Origin: Mahella australiensis 50-1 BON
Lineage (GTDB): Bacteria > Bacillota > Clostridia > Mahellales > Mahellaceae
Direction of reading: 5' to 3'
Length of the DNA: 64,000 bases
Assembly (NCBI RefSeq): GCF_000213255.1
Contig: NC_015520.1
Coordinates: 1,818,001 to 1,882,000 of the forward strand
The notes beneath the pieces are model-generated. The model saw only the letters and a program-made list of their open reading frames with translations. It was not told the origin of the DNA and did not search any database. Positions within the stretch are counted from its first letter, which is position 1; each line of letters starts with the position of its first letter. The position numbers were made by a program, and so were the translations under genes. Positions 53,603 through 62,826 of the stretch are shown in pieces.

Positions 53603-54772
53603 TCAATAACGTCCATATGTTCTGGCCACCTCTATCATCTTGAATATATTCTCCTCCGGGGTATCCCGACCGCATTGATCGCCGGTGGAGAGTATAAATC
53701 CGCCGCCCTCTGCCGCATCGTCTATAGCCTGTTTGGCTGCCCTTTCCACATCTTCCACCGTACCCATGAGCATAACCTCCGTGGTATGAAGGTTGCCCAT
53801 AAGCGCTATCTTATTGCCAAATTGCGCTTTGATATCCCTCAAGATACAGTCACCCATCGGCGGTTTCTCCAAGGGGTTTATACAATTAAGATCCGTCTCA
53901 TCAGCTAACATTTCCACGAGTTTGCGCGCCTTGCCGCAGCTATGGAGCATAGTCGGAACGCCAGCCTCTTTGGCCATACGCGTTACCTTTTTTATGGTGG
54001 GCAGGCCCAATCGTCTGAAAATATCCGGCGATTGCAGCGTTATGGTCCCAGACCCTCCCAAGAACAATACGTCCGGCTTTGCATCGAGTATCATCTCGGT
54101 TTGTCTGCATATAAACCTATCCTGTACATATCTCCATTCATCCATTATATCCTGATGATCATAATAGGCATATGTCATAGCCTCTAGGTTGCCGTTAAAA
54201 ATGAATATCCAATCCTGAAAGCCCGGATATCCTATCATATAACAGAATATACCTTTGTCTCCCAGCTCCTCGCGTATGGGTTGATCGAAAGAATCGTCAT
54301 ATCCAAGTATATCGGGATAGAAATACTTTACCTTTTCAAAATCTTTTTCTATATCCTTGACTACCTTCTCGGTCCTTGTAGGGGAATTATCTCTATAGAA
54401 TACGTCTTGCTGTGTCAGTTCACCTTTAGGCGTAATGTATACCGTACGCATTATTATCCTGTCGTCGGTTTTCGATATTATCTCCATATGACTGCTGACC
54501 TGAGAGTTGGTCTTTAAATGCAATCCGCCATACATATACCAGCCGTCGAACTTAAAATGATCCAACGCTTTAAGATAAGCCCTTCCCAATGCCGGATTGG
54601 TAAATTCACTGGTGGGATTGGGATTCTCGTATAAGTGTATATCCCAAAACGGCTTACCCGTAAGCTTGCACGGAATCATGCTGGATATATCCGGTGTCAC
54701 CGGTACCATGTCCGGCTGTCCGAGGCATATGGCCGTCAACAATCTTTCTTTTGATGTCATCTGTTCTTTCAT
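53603..54772 (-). CDS. UroD-family methyltransferase-like protein with intact zinc triad
   Basis: The 389-residue TIM barrel belongs to the UroD/MtaA superfamily. It has His277-Ser-Cys279 (LHSCGK) and Cys367 (STGDQCGRD), the H-x-C...C zinc set of cobamide methyltransferases. Such enzymes move methyl groups between a corrinoid protein and a thiol. It lies between the GH106-like enzyme and another glycosidase candidate in one operon. No corrinoid protein is encoded nearby. It might act on methylated sugars, but this is speculative. Confidence 0.83.
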   Translation of the reverse strand: MKEQMTSKERLLTAICLGQPDMVPVTPDISSMIPCKLTGKPFWDIHLYENPNPTSEFTNPALGRAYLKALDHFKFDGWYMYGGLHLKTNSQVSSHMEIISKTDDRIIMRTVYITPKGELTQQDVFYRDNSPTRTEKVVKDIEKDFEKVKYFYPDILGYDDSFDQPIREELGDKGIFCYMIGYPGFQDWIFIFNGNLEAMTYAYYDHQDIMDEWRYVQDRFICRQTEMILDAKPDVLFLGGSGTITLQSPDIFRRLGLPTIKKVTRMAKEAGVPTMLHSCGKARKLVEMLADETDLNCINPLEKPPMGDCILRDIKAQFGNKIALMGNLHTTEVMLMGTVEDVERAAKQAIDDAAEGGGFILSTGDQCGRDTPEENIFKMIEVARTYGRY

Positions 54773-54791
54773 AAATAAGACTCCCTATGCA

Positions 54792-56924
54792 TTACTGCGA
54801 TATTTCAACTATGGTATATAATGGTACATTATATAGTTCGATGTCCATGCCAATGTCCGTATTATCAACATTATACTCAATCGGACGGCCGCCGAGGACA
54901 TGTACCGTTACGTTTTTGCCGATAATGTTCCGTACGGTTAATTTAAGCCGTTCTATATCGGCAACCCTGTCATTCTCTTTGGAATAGTTATAATTTATAA
55001 TGTGGACCGCTGTGCCGCTATCCGTTCTATGCATTTGTATGCCTACATTTGGATCATCCGCTTTGATGCGCCATACGCCGTCATATATGGGCTTAAATGT
55101 TTCGTAGAACTTGGCAACCGCAACTGCCTTACTTTGGTCATCCGGGCAGTATATCGCCGCATCTATATCCTTTGGCGCTCTACCAAAAATCAGCAGTTTA
55201 CCATTTTCTTTAACATAGCGTTCAAGCACATCCATCTGATTCTGCGTCAATGCGTAACAATCAGGCAGCACGATGATATCATAGCCGATCAGATCGTTTA
55301 AAGCAAAATCATCGATGCGCAACTTGCCGTCTGCCATGAATTTGACGTCATATTGTACCTGGTGATCGGACAATGATTTTATAATCTCCCAAAAAGGCAG
55401 CCTGGGCCCATTCGGGTCATCTATATCAGCCACGCTGTACGATAATATGCCTTCCTTGTTGTCCAATATGCTGTCGGAATATCCGGCCACAGCTTCGCGC
55501 CAGTAATAGCTCGGGAAACTGTATAGGACCAAGACGTTAGCACCGGAGCGCTTAGAGTATAATCTATCGTTATCCGCCAAGAAACTTTGCACCTCTTCGG
55601 TAACATTGCGCGGAGGCCAGAAAGCATCCTTTATGGTATTTCCCATCCACGCGCCGTATGGTACGGCCATATTGCAGCCGTATGCCGCCGCCTCGATCAG
55701 GAATATCCTGTATAAGTCATATGCTTTGCCATCATTGAGCATTTCCACCAGCTCAGGTACTATACCGCCATAAGGGTTTTCAGCCACCACTATGGGTTTT
55801 TCTCCTGCAAATCCTGCCGCATACCGATACCAATATGGCTGTTTGAAAAGCGTCTGCTTCATCTCGGTTATGATGACATCCACGTCCGGTTCCATGGGAT
55901 AGTACTGTGGCATCAAATTGAAGAAATTACCCGATACCTGAATATCTCTGCCTTTACTGCGACCATATGCTTTGGCATGTTCCACAAGCTCATGAAAGTA
56001 TTTCTTTATGGCGTGCATCTGGAATTCCCAATACTCCTTGAACAGCGGTACGCCGTTCAAGTCATGTGGATAGGAAACATTGCGTTCCTTCAGATATTGC
56101 CCGTAATTAAATTCATCCAGATTTACACCTGATAATTCGGGTGGCAACTGTCCTTGAACTTTCAGTTGCTTTAAGTATTCATTGAATTGCTTCATGCAAT
56201 CCTTGCAAAAGCAGCCACCATAACGTATGGACGTCATAGGTAGTTCACATTCGTCAAGCTGTATGCCGGCCACGCCCGCATCTATCTGTATCTCCATTAT
56301 CTTTTTGAGATATTGCCGCCATACGGGATTGTTGCGGCACATCTGATATGCTATGTGCTCGTGTCCTTTTACTTCTACCCACGCCGAATGGCACGGCACG
56401 CCGTTATAGTCCCTTGCGCAGCATTCTTCCCATATATCGGTTACTTCCTGACCGTCGCTGTTATATAGGCCTTCGGGGAAGTAATCATGCAATTTTTTGC
56501 CAAAAATCTGGTAGTATTTATCCTGCGTAAACTCTCTTAATCCGTACCAATCATGTTCTCCTGCTTGGCGCAATACGTTAAGTCCCAGAAAAGCCCTGCC
56601 GTCGTCACTTATCAACGTTGGAAATTCCCAGCCCTGGACCTCGAACACTATACCGAATACCTTTATACCGCGCTTATTGCACTCAGCTATAAACTCCGAG
56701 TCATTCATATAACCGTAAAAACGCAGCCTCGGATCGACATCTCCGTAAGCCTCATGCTCCAGATACGGCAATGAAATAGACCCTCCGCCAAGCGCCGACC
56801 AAACCAGTATATCGGCCTTATAGCGCTCCAAATCTTCTATCATCTGCATGCTGCGCATGGGCAGGCTGGGATGATAACAGTGATTGTTTTTGTACCAGCC
56901 GTCGAAATATATTCCTCTTTTCAT
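54792..56924 (-). CDS. Putative TIM-barrel glycoside hydrolase of unknown specificity
   Basis: The 710-residue protein starts MKRGIYFDGWYKNN. It combines an N-terminal TIM barrel (about 1-390; candidate catalytic region IQLDECELP with Asp224-Glu225), a flavodoxin-like GH42-type middle domain (about 430-600, YDIIVLPDCYAL, KLLIFGRAP) and a small C-terminal beta domain (about 620-710). This order resembles GH42-like and alpha-L-fucosidase-like enzymes but I do not recognise the family. It has no signal peptide. It lies between the transport genes and the UroD-like gene. Confidence 0.7.
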   Translation of the reverse strand: MKRGIYFDGWYKNNHCYHPSLPMRSMQMIEDLERYKADILVWSALGGGSISLPYLEHEAYGDVDPRLRFYGYMNDSEFIAECNKRGIKVFGIVFEVQGWEFPTLISDDGRAFLGLNVLRQAGEHDWYGLREFTQDKYYQIFGKKLHDYFPEGLYNSDGQEVTDIWEECCARDYNGVPCHSAWVEVKGHEHIAYQMCRNNPVWRQYLKKIMEIQIDAGVAGIQLDECELPMTSIRYGGCFCKDCMKQFNEYLKQLKVQGQLPPELSGVNLDEFNYGQYLKERNVSYPHDLNGVPLFKEYWEFQMHAIKKYFHELVEHAKAYGRSKGRDIQVSGNFFNLMPQYYPMEPDVDVIITEMKQTLFKQPYWYRYAAGFAGEKPIVVAENPYGGIVPELVEMLNDGKAYDLYRIFLIEAAAYGCNMAVPYGAWMGNTIKDAFWPPRNVTEEVQSFLADNDRLYSKRSGANVLVLYSFPSYYWREAVAGYSDSILDNKEGILSYSVADIDDPNGPRLPFWEIIKSLSDHQVQYDVKFMADGKLRIDDFALNDLIGYDIIVLPDCYALTQNQMDVLERYVKENGKLLIFGRAPKDIDAAIYCPDDQSKAVAVAKFYETFKPIYDGVWRIKADDPNVGIQMHRTDSGTAVHIINYNYSKENDRVADIERLKLTVRNIIGKNVTVHVLGGRPIEYNVDNTDIGMDIELYNVPLYTIVEISQ

Positions 56925-56937
56925 TTTAACCCCCTGT

Positions 56938-57861
56938 TTATCCTTTAACAGAGCCTATTATCAGGCCCTTGACGAAATAGCGCTGCAAAAACGGATATAT
57001 TACAAGTATCGGCACAGTAGATACCATGACCGCAGCCATCTTTAAGCTTTCAGATGGTGTCAATCCAGCTGATGTCGTAACCTGCTTCCTGCCGCCGCGA
57101 GCTGTGACCGCCAAAGTCGTAGTGGACAATATCTGCCTTAAAAGAAGCTGCAGCGTATATAAGCTTCTATCGGTTATAAATATGAGGGCTGAATACCATT
57201 CGTTCCAATAACCTACAGCTATATATATGATCATAGTCGCCAATATCGGCAAAGACAGCGGCAATATGATGCGAAAATAAACCTGAAAGTCATTGGCGCC
57301 GTCTAGTTTCGCCGATTCCTCCAAGCTGTCCGGTAAACCCATGAAGAAGTTTCGTATTATCAACATATTCCATGCGTTGATGGTAGCGGGAACAAATAAT
57401 GCAAAGAACGTATTGACCATGCCCAATGATTTAACTACCAAATACCATGGTATCAATCCGCCGTTAAACAGCATAGTTATAAAGACAAACATAGTCAAGC
57501 CATTCCTATATGGCAAATACCTTCTGGACAATACATAAGCGCCCATAGATGTCCAAAACAATGTATTCGCCGTACCTACCAGCGTCAACAAACTGGTAAC
57601 CTTAAAAGCATCTATAAATTGGTCACTCGATGTAAAGAGATATTCATAGGCCGAAGTCGTAAATCTCGAGGGCCATAAGGTAAACCCTTTAGCTATTATA
57701 TCTTCCTCAGGCATAAGAGACGCTGTAGCCACCAGCCAAAACGGTATAAGAAATACCAAAGCAAGCAATATAAGAAATATAGCGTTCAATATTCTAAACC
57801 AGAGTGGCGCCGCTGTAGCATCGTAATTCTTTATTCGCCTGCGCGAAACCGTTCTTACCAT
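56938..57861 (-). CDS. Carbohydrate ABC transporter permease, LplC/CUT1 type
   Basis: The 307-residue protein has six membrane helices and the EAA loop EESAKLDGANDFQVYFRIILPL at about 198-219, shown in part (AKLDGANDF), which contacts the ATPase. It pairs with the upstream permease, whose gene it overlaps by seven bases. Together with the solute-binding protein it imports an oligosaccharide. The ATP-binding subunit is missing, as usual for systems using the shared MsmX/UgpC ATPase. Confidence 0.94.
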   Translation of the reverse strand: MVRTVSRRRIKNYDATAAPLWFRILNAIFLILLALVFLIPFWLVATASLMPEEDIIAKGFTLWPSRFTTSAYEYLFTSSDQFIDAFKVTSLLTLVGTANTLFWTSMGAYVLSRRYLPYRNGLTMFVFITMLFNGGLIPWYLVVKSLGMVNTFFALFVPATINAWNMLIIRNFFMGLPDSLEESAKLDGANDFQVYFRIILPLSLPILATMIIYIAVGYWNEWYSALIFITDRSLYTLQLLLRQILSTTTLAVTARGGRKQVTTSAGLTPSESLKMAAVMVSTVPILVIYPFLQRYFVKGLIIGSVKG

Positions 57862-58811
57862 ATCCCTTCACCACCCATCTTTTTAGCCAGATAGTTCGTA
57901 GTTACCACCATGATGAACCCCACTATCGATTGGAATAACCCCAATGCCGTACCTATGCTGAACCTTCCACCTTGCATACCCACGCGGTATATATAGAAAT
58001 CCAGCACATCAGTGGTTTCATACAACGCTGAATTGTAGCCAACCAAAGCATATATCTGGCCGAAATCGCCATACATAAGCCCACCTATACCTAATATGAA
58101 CAAAATAGAAACCGTGGGCATGATACCCGGTATAGTTACATGCCATGTCTGTTGCCAACGGGTAGCACCATCAACAATTGCAGCTTCATAAAGCGTAGGG
58201 TCTATACCCGATATGGCAGCCAAATATATAATAGAACTATAGCCGATTGATTTCCATATATTAGTTATAACCAATATGCTGCGCCACAGATCAGCTCTCC
58301 CATACCATTGTACAGGCTCCATACCCATAGATTGAAGCATATTGTTTATTACCCCAAAATTGGTATTTAACAGATTATACATTATACCGCTGACCACTAT
58401 CCATGATATAAAGTACGGAAGATACGATATGGTCTGTATGGTATTTTTAAAATACTTATTTTTCACTTCATTAAGCAATAATGCTAAGATAATGGGAGCA
58501 GGAAATCCCCATATAATCTTATATATATTTATCAGCAGTGTGTTTCTGATCAAACGCGGAAAGTCAGGGCTGGCTAAAATAAACTTAAAGTTATTCCATC
58601 CCACCCATTTGCTTCCCCAAAAGCCTTGCCACGGCACATAATCCTTAAAGGCCAGTATAACGCCCCACATGGGCAGATAATTGAATAAAATCAGACATAT
58701 TATTACAGGTAAAAACATTATATATAGATTGCGATAACGTTTTATATTATATATAAATCCCTTTTGAGATGAATTGTTTTTACCAAGATCGATTTTATTG
58801 AGGTCTACCAC
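57855..58811 (-). CDS. Carbohydrate ABC transporter permease, LplB/CUT1 type
   Basis: The 318-residue protein has six membrane helices and the EAA loop region EAAIVDGATRWQ. It resembles LplB family permeases for complex oligosaccharides. A hairpin in the 56-bp gap before it may reduce its level relative to the binding protein, as commonly seen for such importers. GGAGG is upstream of the GTG/ATG start region. Confidence 0.93.
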   Translation of the reverse strand: MVDLNKIDLGKNNSSQKGFIYNIKRYRNLYIMFLPVIICLILFNYLPMWGVILAFKDYVPWQGFWGSKWVGWNNFKFILASPDFPRLIRNTLLINIYKIIWGFPAPIILALLLNEVKNKYFKNTIQTISYLPYFISWIVVSGIMYNLLNTNFGVINNMLQSMGMEPVQWYGRADLWRSILVITNIWKSIGYSSIIYLAAISGIDPTLYEAAIVDGATRWQQTWHVTIPGIMPTVSILFILGIGGLMYGDFGQIYALVGYNSALYETTDVLDFYIYRVGMQGGRFSIGTALGLFQSIVGFIMVVTTNYLAKKMGGEGIW

Positions 58812-58834
58812 TTGTTTTCCTCCTCTTTTTTATG

Positions 58835-58860
58835 TGGGGCTCTATGATCATAGGGCCCCA
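58835..58860 (-). other. Intercistronic hairpin between binding-protein and permease genes
   Basis: TGGGGC (58835-58840) pairs with GCCCCA (58855-58860) around the self-complementary CTATGATCATAG (58842-58853), with one wobble pair, giving an almost perfect 26-base hairpin. On the minus strand it is followed by A-rich sequence rather than T's, so it is likely an mRNA-stabilising element for the binding-protein message rather than a terminator. Confidence 0.65.
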
Positions 58861-58867
58861 TCACCTT

Positions 58868-60469
58868 TTATTTACCTTGTTTAGCCTTCCATTCCTGGTA
58901 TTGTTTTGTCAATTCGTCATACATTATCTTAGCACCACGGCTGTTATAAAAATCGTCGCAGATCTTTTGCCAATCGGATAGCGGACGCGCTTTAGCAGCT
59001 ATATTATACATGTCAGCCCATATATCCGGCGCCGGATCGGTAGCCGTCATCTCCATCACTTTGGATAAATCTGGATGGAAACCGTATAGCTTCGGTGTTA
59101 TAACCGACAAGCTCTTGTAATAATCGTCTATCTCCTTATTTATAGGAGGCTCATCCGAACGCAGAGGTATCAGCGCCTCATAGTCGAGCGGCGCAAATAC
59201 ATCGAAATAACCGCGCTTGGTCGGATCCCCGCCTGCTGCTTCAGGCAACTTCCACATCTCTCCGTCTTTAACCCAGTTCTCGCCTTCTATACCTAGTTTG
59301 GCCAATGTATAATGCTCTTTGTCTCCCACCAGCCAATCGAAATACTGTACCACTCTCTCAGGATGTTTTGTGTTCTGATTGATCCATACTATCCTACCCA
59401 CGCCGTTATTCATAGGGAAAGCCGGTCCCCCCGCAGGTCCGCTGGGTACGTGTAGGAAGTTCACCTTTGCGTTTGGATCGGTCTGTTTCAATACACGTTC
59501 ATAACGATCGGCGTTATGAGGGTCAGTAAACAGGATACCTATCTTGCCGGAACAGAAAAGCTGGTCGTTTTGGGTATCATCTGTAACAAGAAAATCCTTA
59601 TTCCACCAACCCTTGTCTATCCACTTGTTATATAGCTTCAAAAATTCTTGATACTTGGGATGCGTGAAGGAATTGATCACCCTTTCTCCGCTTTCATCCA
59701 ATGTATCCCATTCAAAGTTTGGGCTAACATCACCAGTTAAAGCTGACATAAGGACCGGCTCCATATACCATGACTGACCACCGGCTGGAACTATTTTGGA
59801 ATCCATCTTTTTGAAAGCCTCCATTATGGCCTCAAGCTCATCTAATGTTTCAGGCATTTTTAACCCTAATTTATCTAGCCAGTCCTGCCTTATCACCGCT
59901 CCTTGCCAATAATAACGCGCATATGCCGGTATACCCATAATTTCGCCTTTGCTGTTGGTCACGGCGTCCCACGCCTCTTTTGGTATGAGCTCCTTTAAGT
60001 GTTTACCGTATTGATCCAAAAGATCATTCAATGGCATGACCAATCCGGGTTTCATGCTCATCGACGACAAATCATCCAGATCTCCTACTCCGGCATCTAG
60101 CTGTTCGCCGCCTACCAACAATGTATTGAGCTTTTCTTCAAAATTTTCTCTCGGTATTATAACCCAGTCCAGCGTAACGTTCACGGTATCTTTCATAGCA
60201 TCTTCCAGGGCTTTTTTGACCTTTTCTATGCCTTCTGGAGTGGATTCATTGGCAAACGGCATGAATATTACCGTTTTTTCGGTAGTGTCATTTTTGACAT
60301 ATTCCCCTTGCTGCTCCTCAGACGTTTGCTCACCTTGCTCCTGTTGTCCTTGCCCAGATTGCTGACCATCGGTAGTATCTTCCTTCGTACCACCGCACGC
60401 CGCCAGTAAAACCATTATCATTAAAATAGCCAATGCCAAAGACAAAATCGATTTCCATTTCCTATACAT
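58868..60469 (-). CDS. Extracellular solute-binding lipoprotein (LplA type)
   Basis: The 533-residue protein has a lipoprotein signal with lipobox LLAACGG (Cys at about 25), then a Gln/Glu-rich linker (about 30-58) and a long family 1 binding-protein fold typical of LplA-like proteins near 500 residues. It captures an oligosaccharide at the cell surface for the two permeases. GGAGGG precedes the start. It is 88 bases after the GH13 gene. Confidence 0.94.
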   Translation of the reverse strand: MYRKWKSILSLALAILMIMVLLAACGGTKEDTTDGQQSGQGQQEQGEQTSEEQQGEYVKNDTTEKTVIFMPFANESTPEGIEKVKKALEDAMKDTVNVTLDWVIIPRENFEEKLNTLLVGGEQLDAGVGDLDDLSSMSMKPGLVMPLNDLLDQYGKHLKELIPKEAWDAVTNSKGEIMGIPAYARYYWQGAVIRQDWLDKLGLKMPETLDELEAIMEAFKKMDSKIVPAGGQSWYMEPVLMSALTGDVSPNFEWDTLDESGERVINSFTHPKYQEFLKLYNKWIDKGWWNKDFLVTDDTQNDQLFCSGKIGILFTDPHNADRYERVLKQTDPNAKVNFLHVPSGPAGGPAFPMNNGVGRIVWINQNTKHPERVVQYFDWLVGDKEHYTLAKLGIEGENWVKDGEMWKLPEAAGGDPTKRGYFDVFAPLDYEALIPLRSDEPPINKEIDDYYKSLSVITPKLYGFHPDLSKVMEMTATDPAPDIWADMYNIAAKARPLSDWQKICDDFYNSRGAKIMYDELTKQYQEWKAKQGK

Positions 60470-60557
60470 TTAAACACCCTCCTATTTTTTAATCCACATG
60501 TAATACGAAATACAAAATTCTTTCAACGTCATATGCCATTCATGTTAATCCCCCTCT

Positions 60558-62612
60558 CTAACCTTTTATATTAATTATGGCATAACCATAACCTTCCATA
60601 GTTATTTTTGAGCCATTTATCTCGCAAGAACCATAAACAAGGCTATTATCTTTTACAAGATCCAATTCGCAGCTTTGAATATCAGGTGAAAGGTTTATTA
60701 AAATCAATCTGCTCTTATCCTCGGCGCTCCTCTTAAATGCCATGATAGATGTATTTGTGTATATATACGCAACGTCATACTGATTACCCAACCATTGCTT
60801 TCTCGCCCTAAATAAATCTTTAAAAAATCCCCTTAGCTCTGGGCTATGCCCGCCATATATGGTTGGGTCTTCATCGCCTTGGTATATCATAGGCATACCA
60901 TCTATAAAGCTTATAAGCGCCCATAAAGCTTTAGCCTTATCCACACCATATACATCCACCGCTCGGCTTGCCTGCCATGTCCAGGATACGGTGTCGTGAT
61001 TGCCCAGAAAGCGTAATTTAACTAATCTTTCAGGTGTGCTAAGCATTTCGGCCTCCAACCAATGTGTCAGACGGCGTACATATTCTTCATCTGTAATATT
61101 TGCTTCATCCAATTCCATAAGTACTCTATAGAACGGCATATCGTAAAAAACATCGGTATAAGTATAATAAAATGGAAGCGGATTAAAGTTTTCCGGTAGA
61201 ATTAAAGGTTTCTTGTCCTTTTGTATAAAAGCATCCCGTATAGCCCTCGTTATAGATACCCCGCCTTTCAAATTCGAACAACTGGGTCGGTTCCCGGGAT
61301 AAGGATTCCAGTTGGATAAGCCCCCCATAGCGCAATCTATACGGCTTCCGTCTATATTGAATCTATCTATGTGTGTCTTGACCATTTCGGCTATATAACG
61401 CTGGTATTCAGGATTAGCCATATCGAAAGACAAACAATCCCATTCCGTCTTATAACGTCCTTCTCTATCCACTGCTGCCCATTGCATGTGTTGTTTTGCA
61501 AATTCATCATCCATGCTCGGTCCATGGGGAACAAAATCGAACAACAATGTCATACCCAGGTCATGAAGTTTCTTGCTGAAATATTTCACCCCATCATCTC
61601 CGCCATAGCGCTCGTCTATAATTGACATATCGCCAGGATGATATACTCCCCTATCATCATGTTCGAATATCGGAAGAAGCCATATATGATCTATTCCCAA
61701 ATCTTTTAACGCTTCCAATTCTTCTGCATATTCGAACAAATCGCGTTTAAGAGGAAAGCCCGAGTCCATCGTGCCGGAAGGGTGACAGGAATACATCACA
61801 CCATCAGTTATGCCTTCAGACGGCGGTACCCAGTTATTTTTAGTATACAATTCCCTTACAGCCAAATACGGATTGCTTTTACCTATCAATTGGACGAACA
61901 TATCACCGCAATATAACGTCTGACCTGGAGCCAGATAGCTCTCTACCGCCGCCAGATTTATATATTTAATTTTATTATAATCCGTTCTAAATACACCTGT
62001 AGACCATTTCTCCTCAGGGTCTAAAAATATTACGTTATAATGGCCACCTTCAGAATATGTATGAACAAATGCAGCTATCTGGCCACTTTGTATAACCTTA
62101 TTTGTTTGCAAGTCACTTACTTTGAAAATATTATGCGGTACATTGCCGGGGAATTCAAACTCAGCATCATCATCCACCTTAGAGCTCATTTCAAACGCTA
62201 TACCGTTTATTATGCGCTTATGATCTCCCTTGTTGGAAACTTCGACACCTATTCTTACTACACCGTTTCCCAAACTGTACAGTATAGAAATGTGCAAACC
62301 ATCAACCTGATAATTAGCTACTAAAGTACCTTCTCTCTTATCAAAGCCCATAAAATTTTTGCTGCTGTCAGAACCTACTTTAGGTACGATAGCAGGTACT
62401 TCCCATGTATGCAAATTATCCAACTCCTGAAATGCCAATGTATTCCACTTAAATTCGCCATCGCAGCCTACATCTATGTCAAACGTACAATTATCTAATT
62501 TCATCTCTGCACCCGACATAGATATTAAACGACCCGAAGCCTTATCAAAATTGCAATTTATATTGTTATCAAATAGCACGATGACCTTTCCGTCATCTTT
62601 TACCTCAGCCAT
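60558..62612 (-). CDS. Cytoplasmic alpha-amylase family (GH13) glycosidase
   Basis: The 684-residue enzyme has a beta-sandwich N-terminal part (about 1-265), then a GH13 barrel with the catalytic triad in DGSRIDCA (Asp426), LPENF (Glu474) and GNHD (Asp540). Region I reads FDFVPHGPS instead of the usual D-x-x-x-N-H, a known variation of some subfamilies. A C-terminal beta domain follows. It lacks a signal peptide, so it acts on imported alpha-glucosides. ATG at 62612 follows GGAGGA; an upstream start in the same frame has no site. It is the first gene in the glycan operon. Confidence 0.9.
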   Translation of the reverse strand: MAEVKDDGKVIVLFDNNINCNFDKASGRLISMSGAEMKLDNCTFDIDVGCDGEFKWNTLAFQELDNLHTWEVPAIVPKVGSDSSKNFMGFDKREGTLVANYQVDGLHISILYSLGNGVVRIGVEVSNKGDHKRIINGIAFEMSSKVDDDAEFEFPGNVPHNIFKVSDLQTNKVIQSGQIAAFVHTYSEGGHYNVIFLDPEEKWSTGVFRTDYNKIKYINLAAVESYLAPGQTLYCGDMFVQLIGKSNPYLAVRELYTKNNWVPPSEGITDGVMYSCHPSGTMDSGFPLKRDLFEYAEELEALKDLGIDHIWLLPIFEHDDRGVYHPGDMSIIDERYGGDDGVKYFSKKLHDLGMTLLFDFVPHGPSMDDEFAKQHMQWAAVDREGRYKTEWDCLSFDMANPEYQRYIAEMVKTHIDRFNIDGSRIDCAMGGLSNWNPYPGNRPSCSNLKGGVSITRAIRDAFIQKDKKPLILPENFNPLPFYYTYTDVFYDMPFYRVLMELDEANITDEEYVRRLTHWLEAEMLSTPERLVKLRFLGNHDTVSWTWQASRAVDVYGVDKAKALWALISFIDGMPMIYQGDEDPTIYGGHSPELRGFFKDLFRARKQWLGNQYDVAYIYTNTSIMAFKRSAEDKSRLILINLSPDIQSCELDLVKDNSLVYGSCEINGSKITMEGYGYAIINIKG

Positions 62613-62652
62613 ATATCTTCCTCCACATCTTTTGCTCAGAGCCACTCATTGA

Positions 62653-62664
62653 TTAAACGTTTAA
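62653..62664. promoter_or_regulatory. LacI-type operator O2 in the leader of the glycan operon
   Basis: The perfect 12-bp palindrome TTAAACGTTTAA lies 41 bases upstream of the GH13 start. It has the AAACGTTT core of LacI/GalR operators and is centred 112 bp from the promoter-proximal copy. Confidence 0.75.
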
Positions 62665-62764
62665 CCATCAGGGCCTTTTTAACCCTTTACGATAACATCG
62701 TTATTTAAGTTCGTAATATTTCACAGAAAAAATGCCTACAATCCTATTTTGCCGTCGCTTATGG

Positions 62765-62776
62765 TTAAACGTTTTA
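62765..62776. promoter_or_regulatory. LacI-type operator O1 at the transcription start
   Basis: TTAAACGTTTTA (one mismatch from perfect symmetry) sits within the expected start region, immediately downstream of the -10 of the operon promoter. It shares its core with the copy at 62653-62664. Confidence 0.75.
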
Positions 62777-62784
62777 CTATATAC

Positions 62785-62813
62785 ATAGTACTCTTTAAAC
62801 TTGAGGCTGTCAA
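62785..62813 (-). promoter_or_regulatory. Glycan operon promoter
   Basis: TTGACA (62808-62813) and TACTAT (62785-62790) on the minus strand are 17 bp apart. The expected start is near 62778, at the edge of operator O1, so a LacI-type repressor would block initiation. The promoter lies 14 bases after the end of the uxaA-like gene, whose transcript would read into the operon unless terminated. Confidence 0.8.
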
Positions 62814-62826
62814 CTACTTTTTTTAT

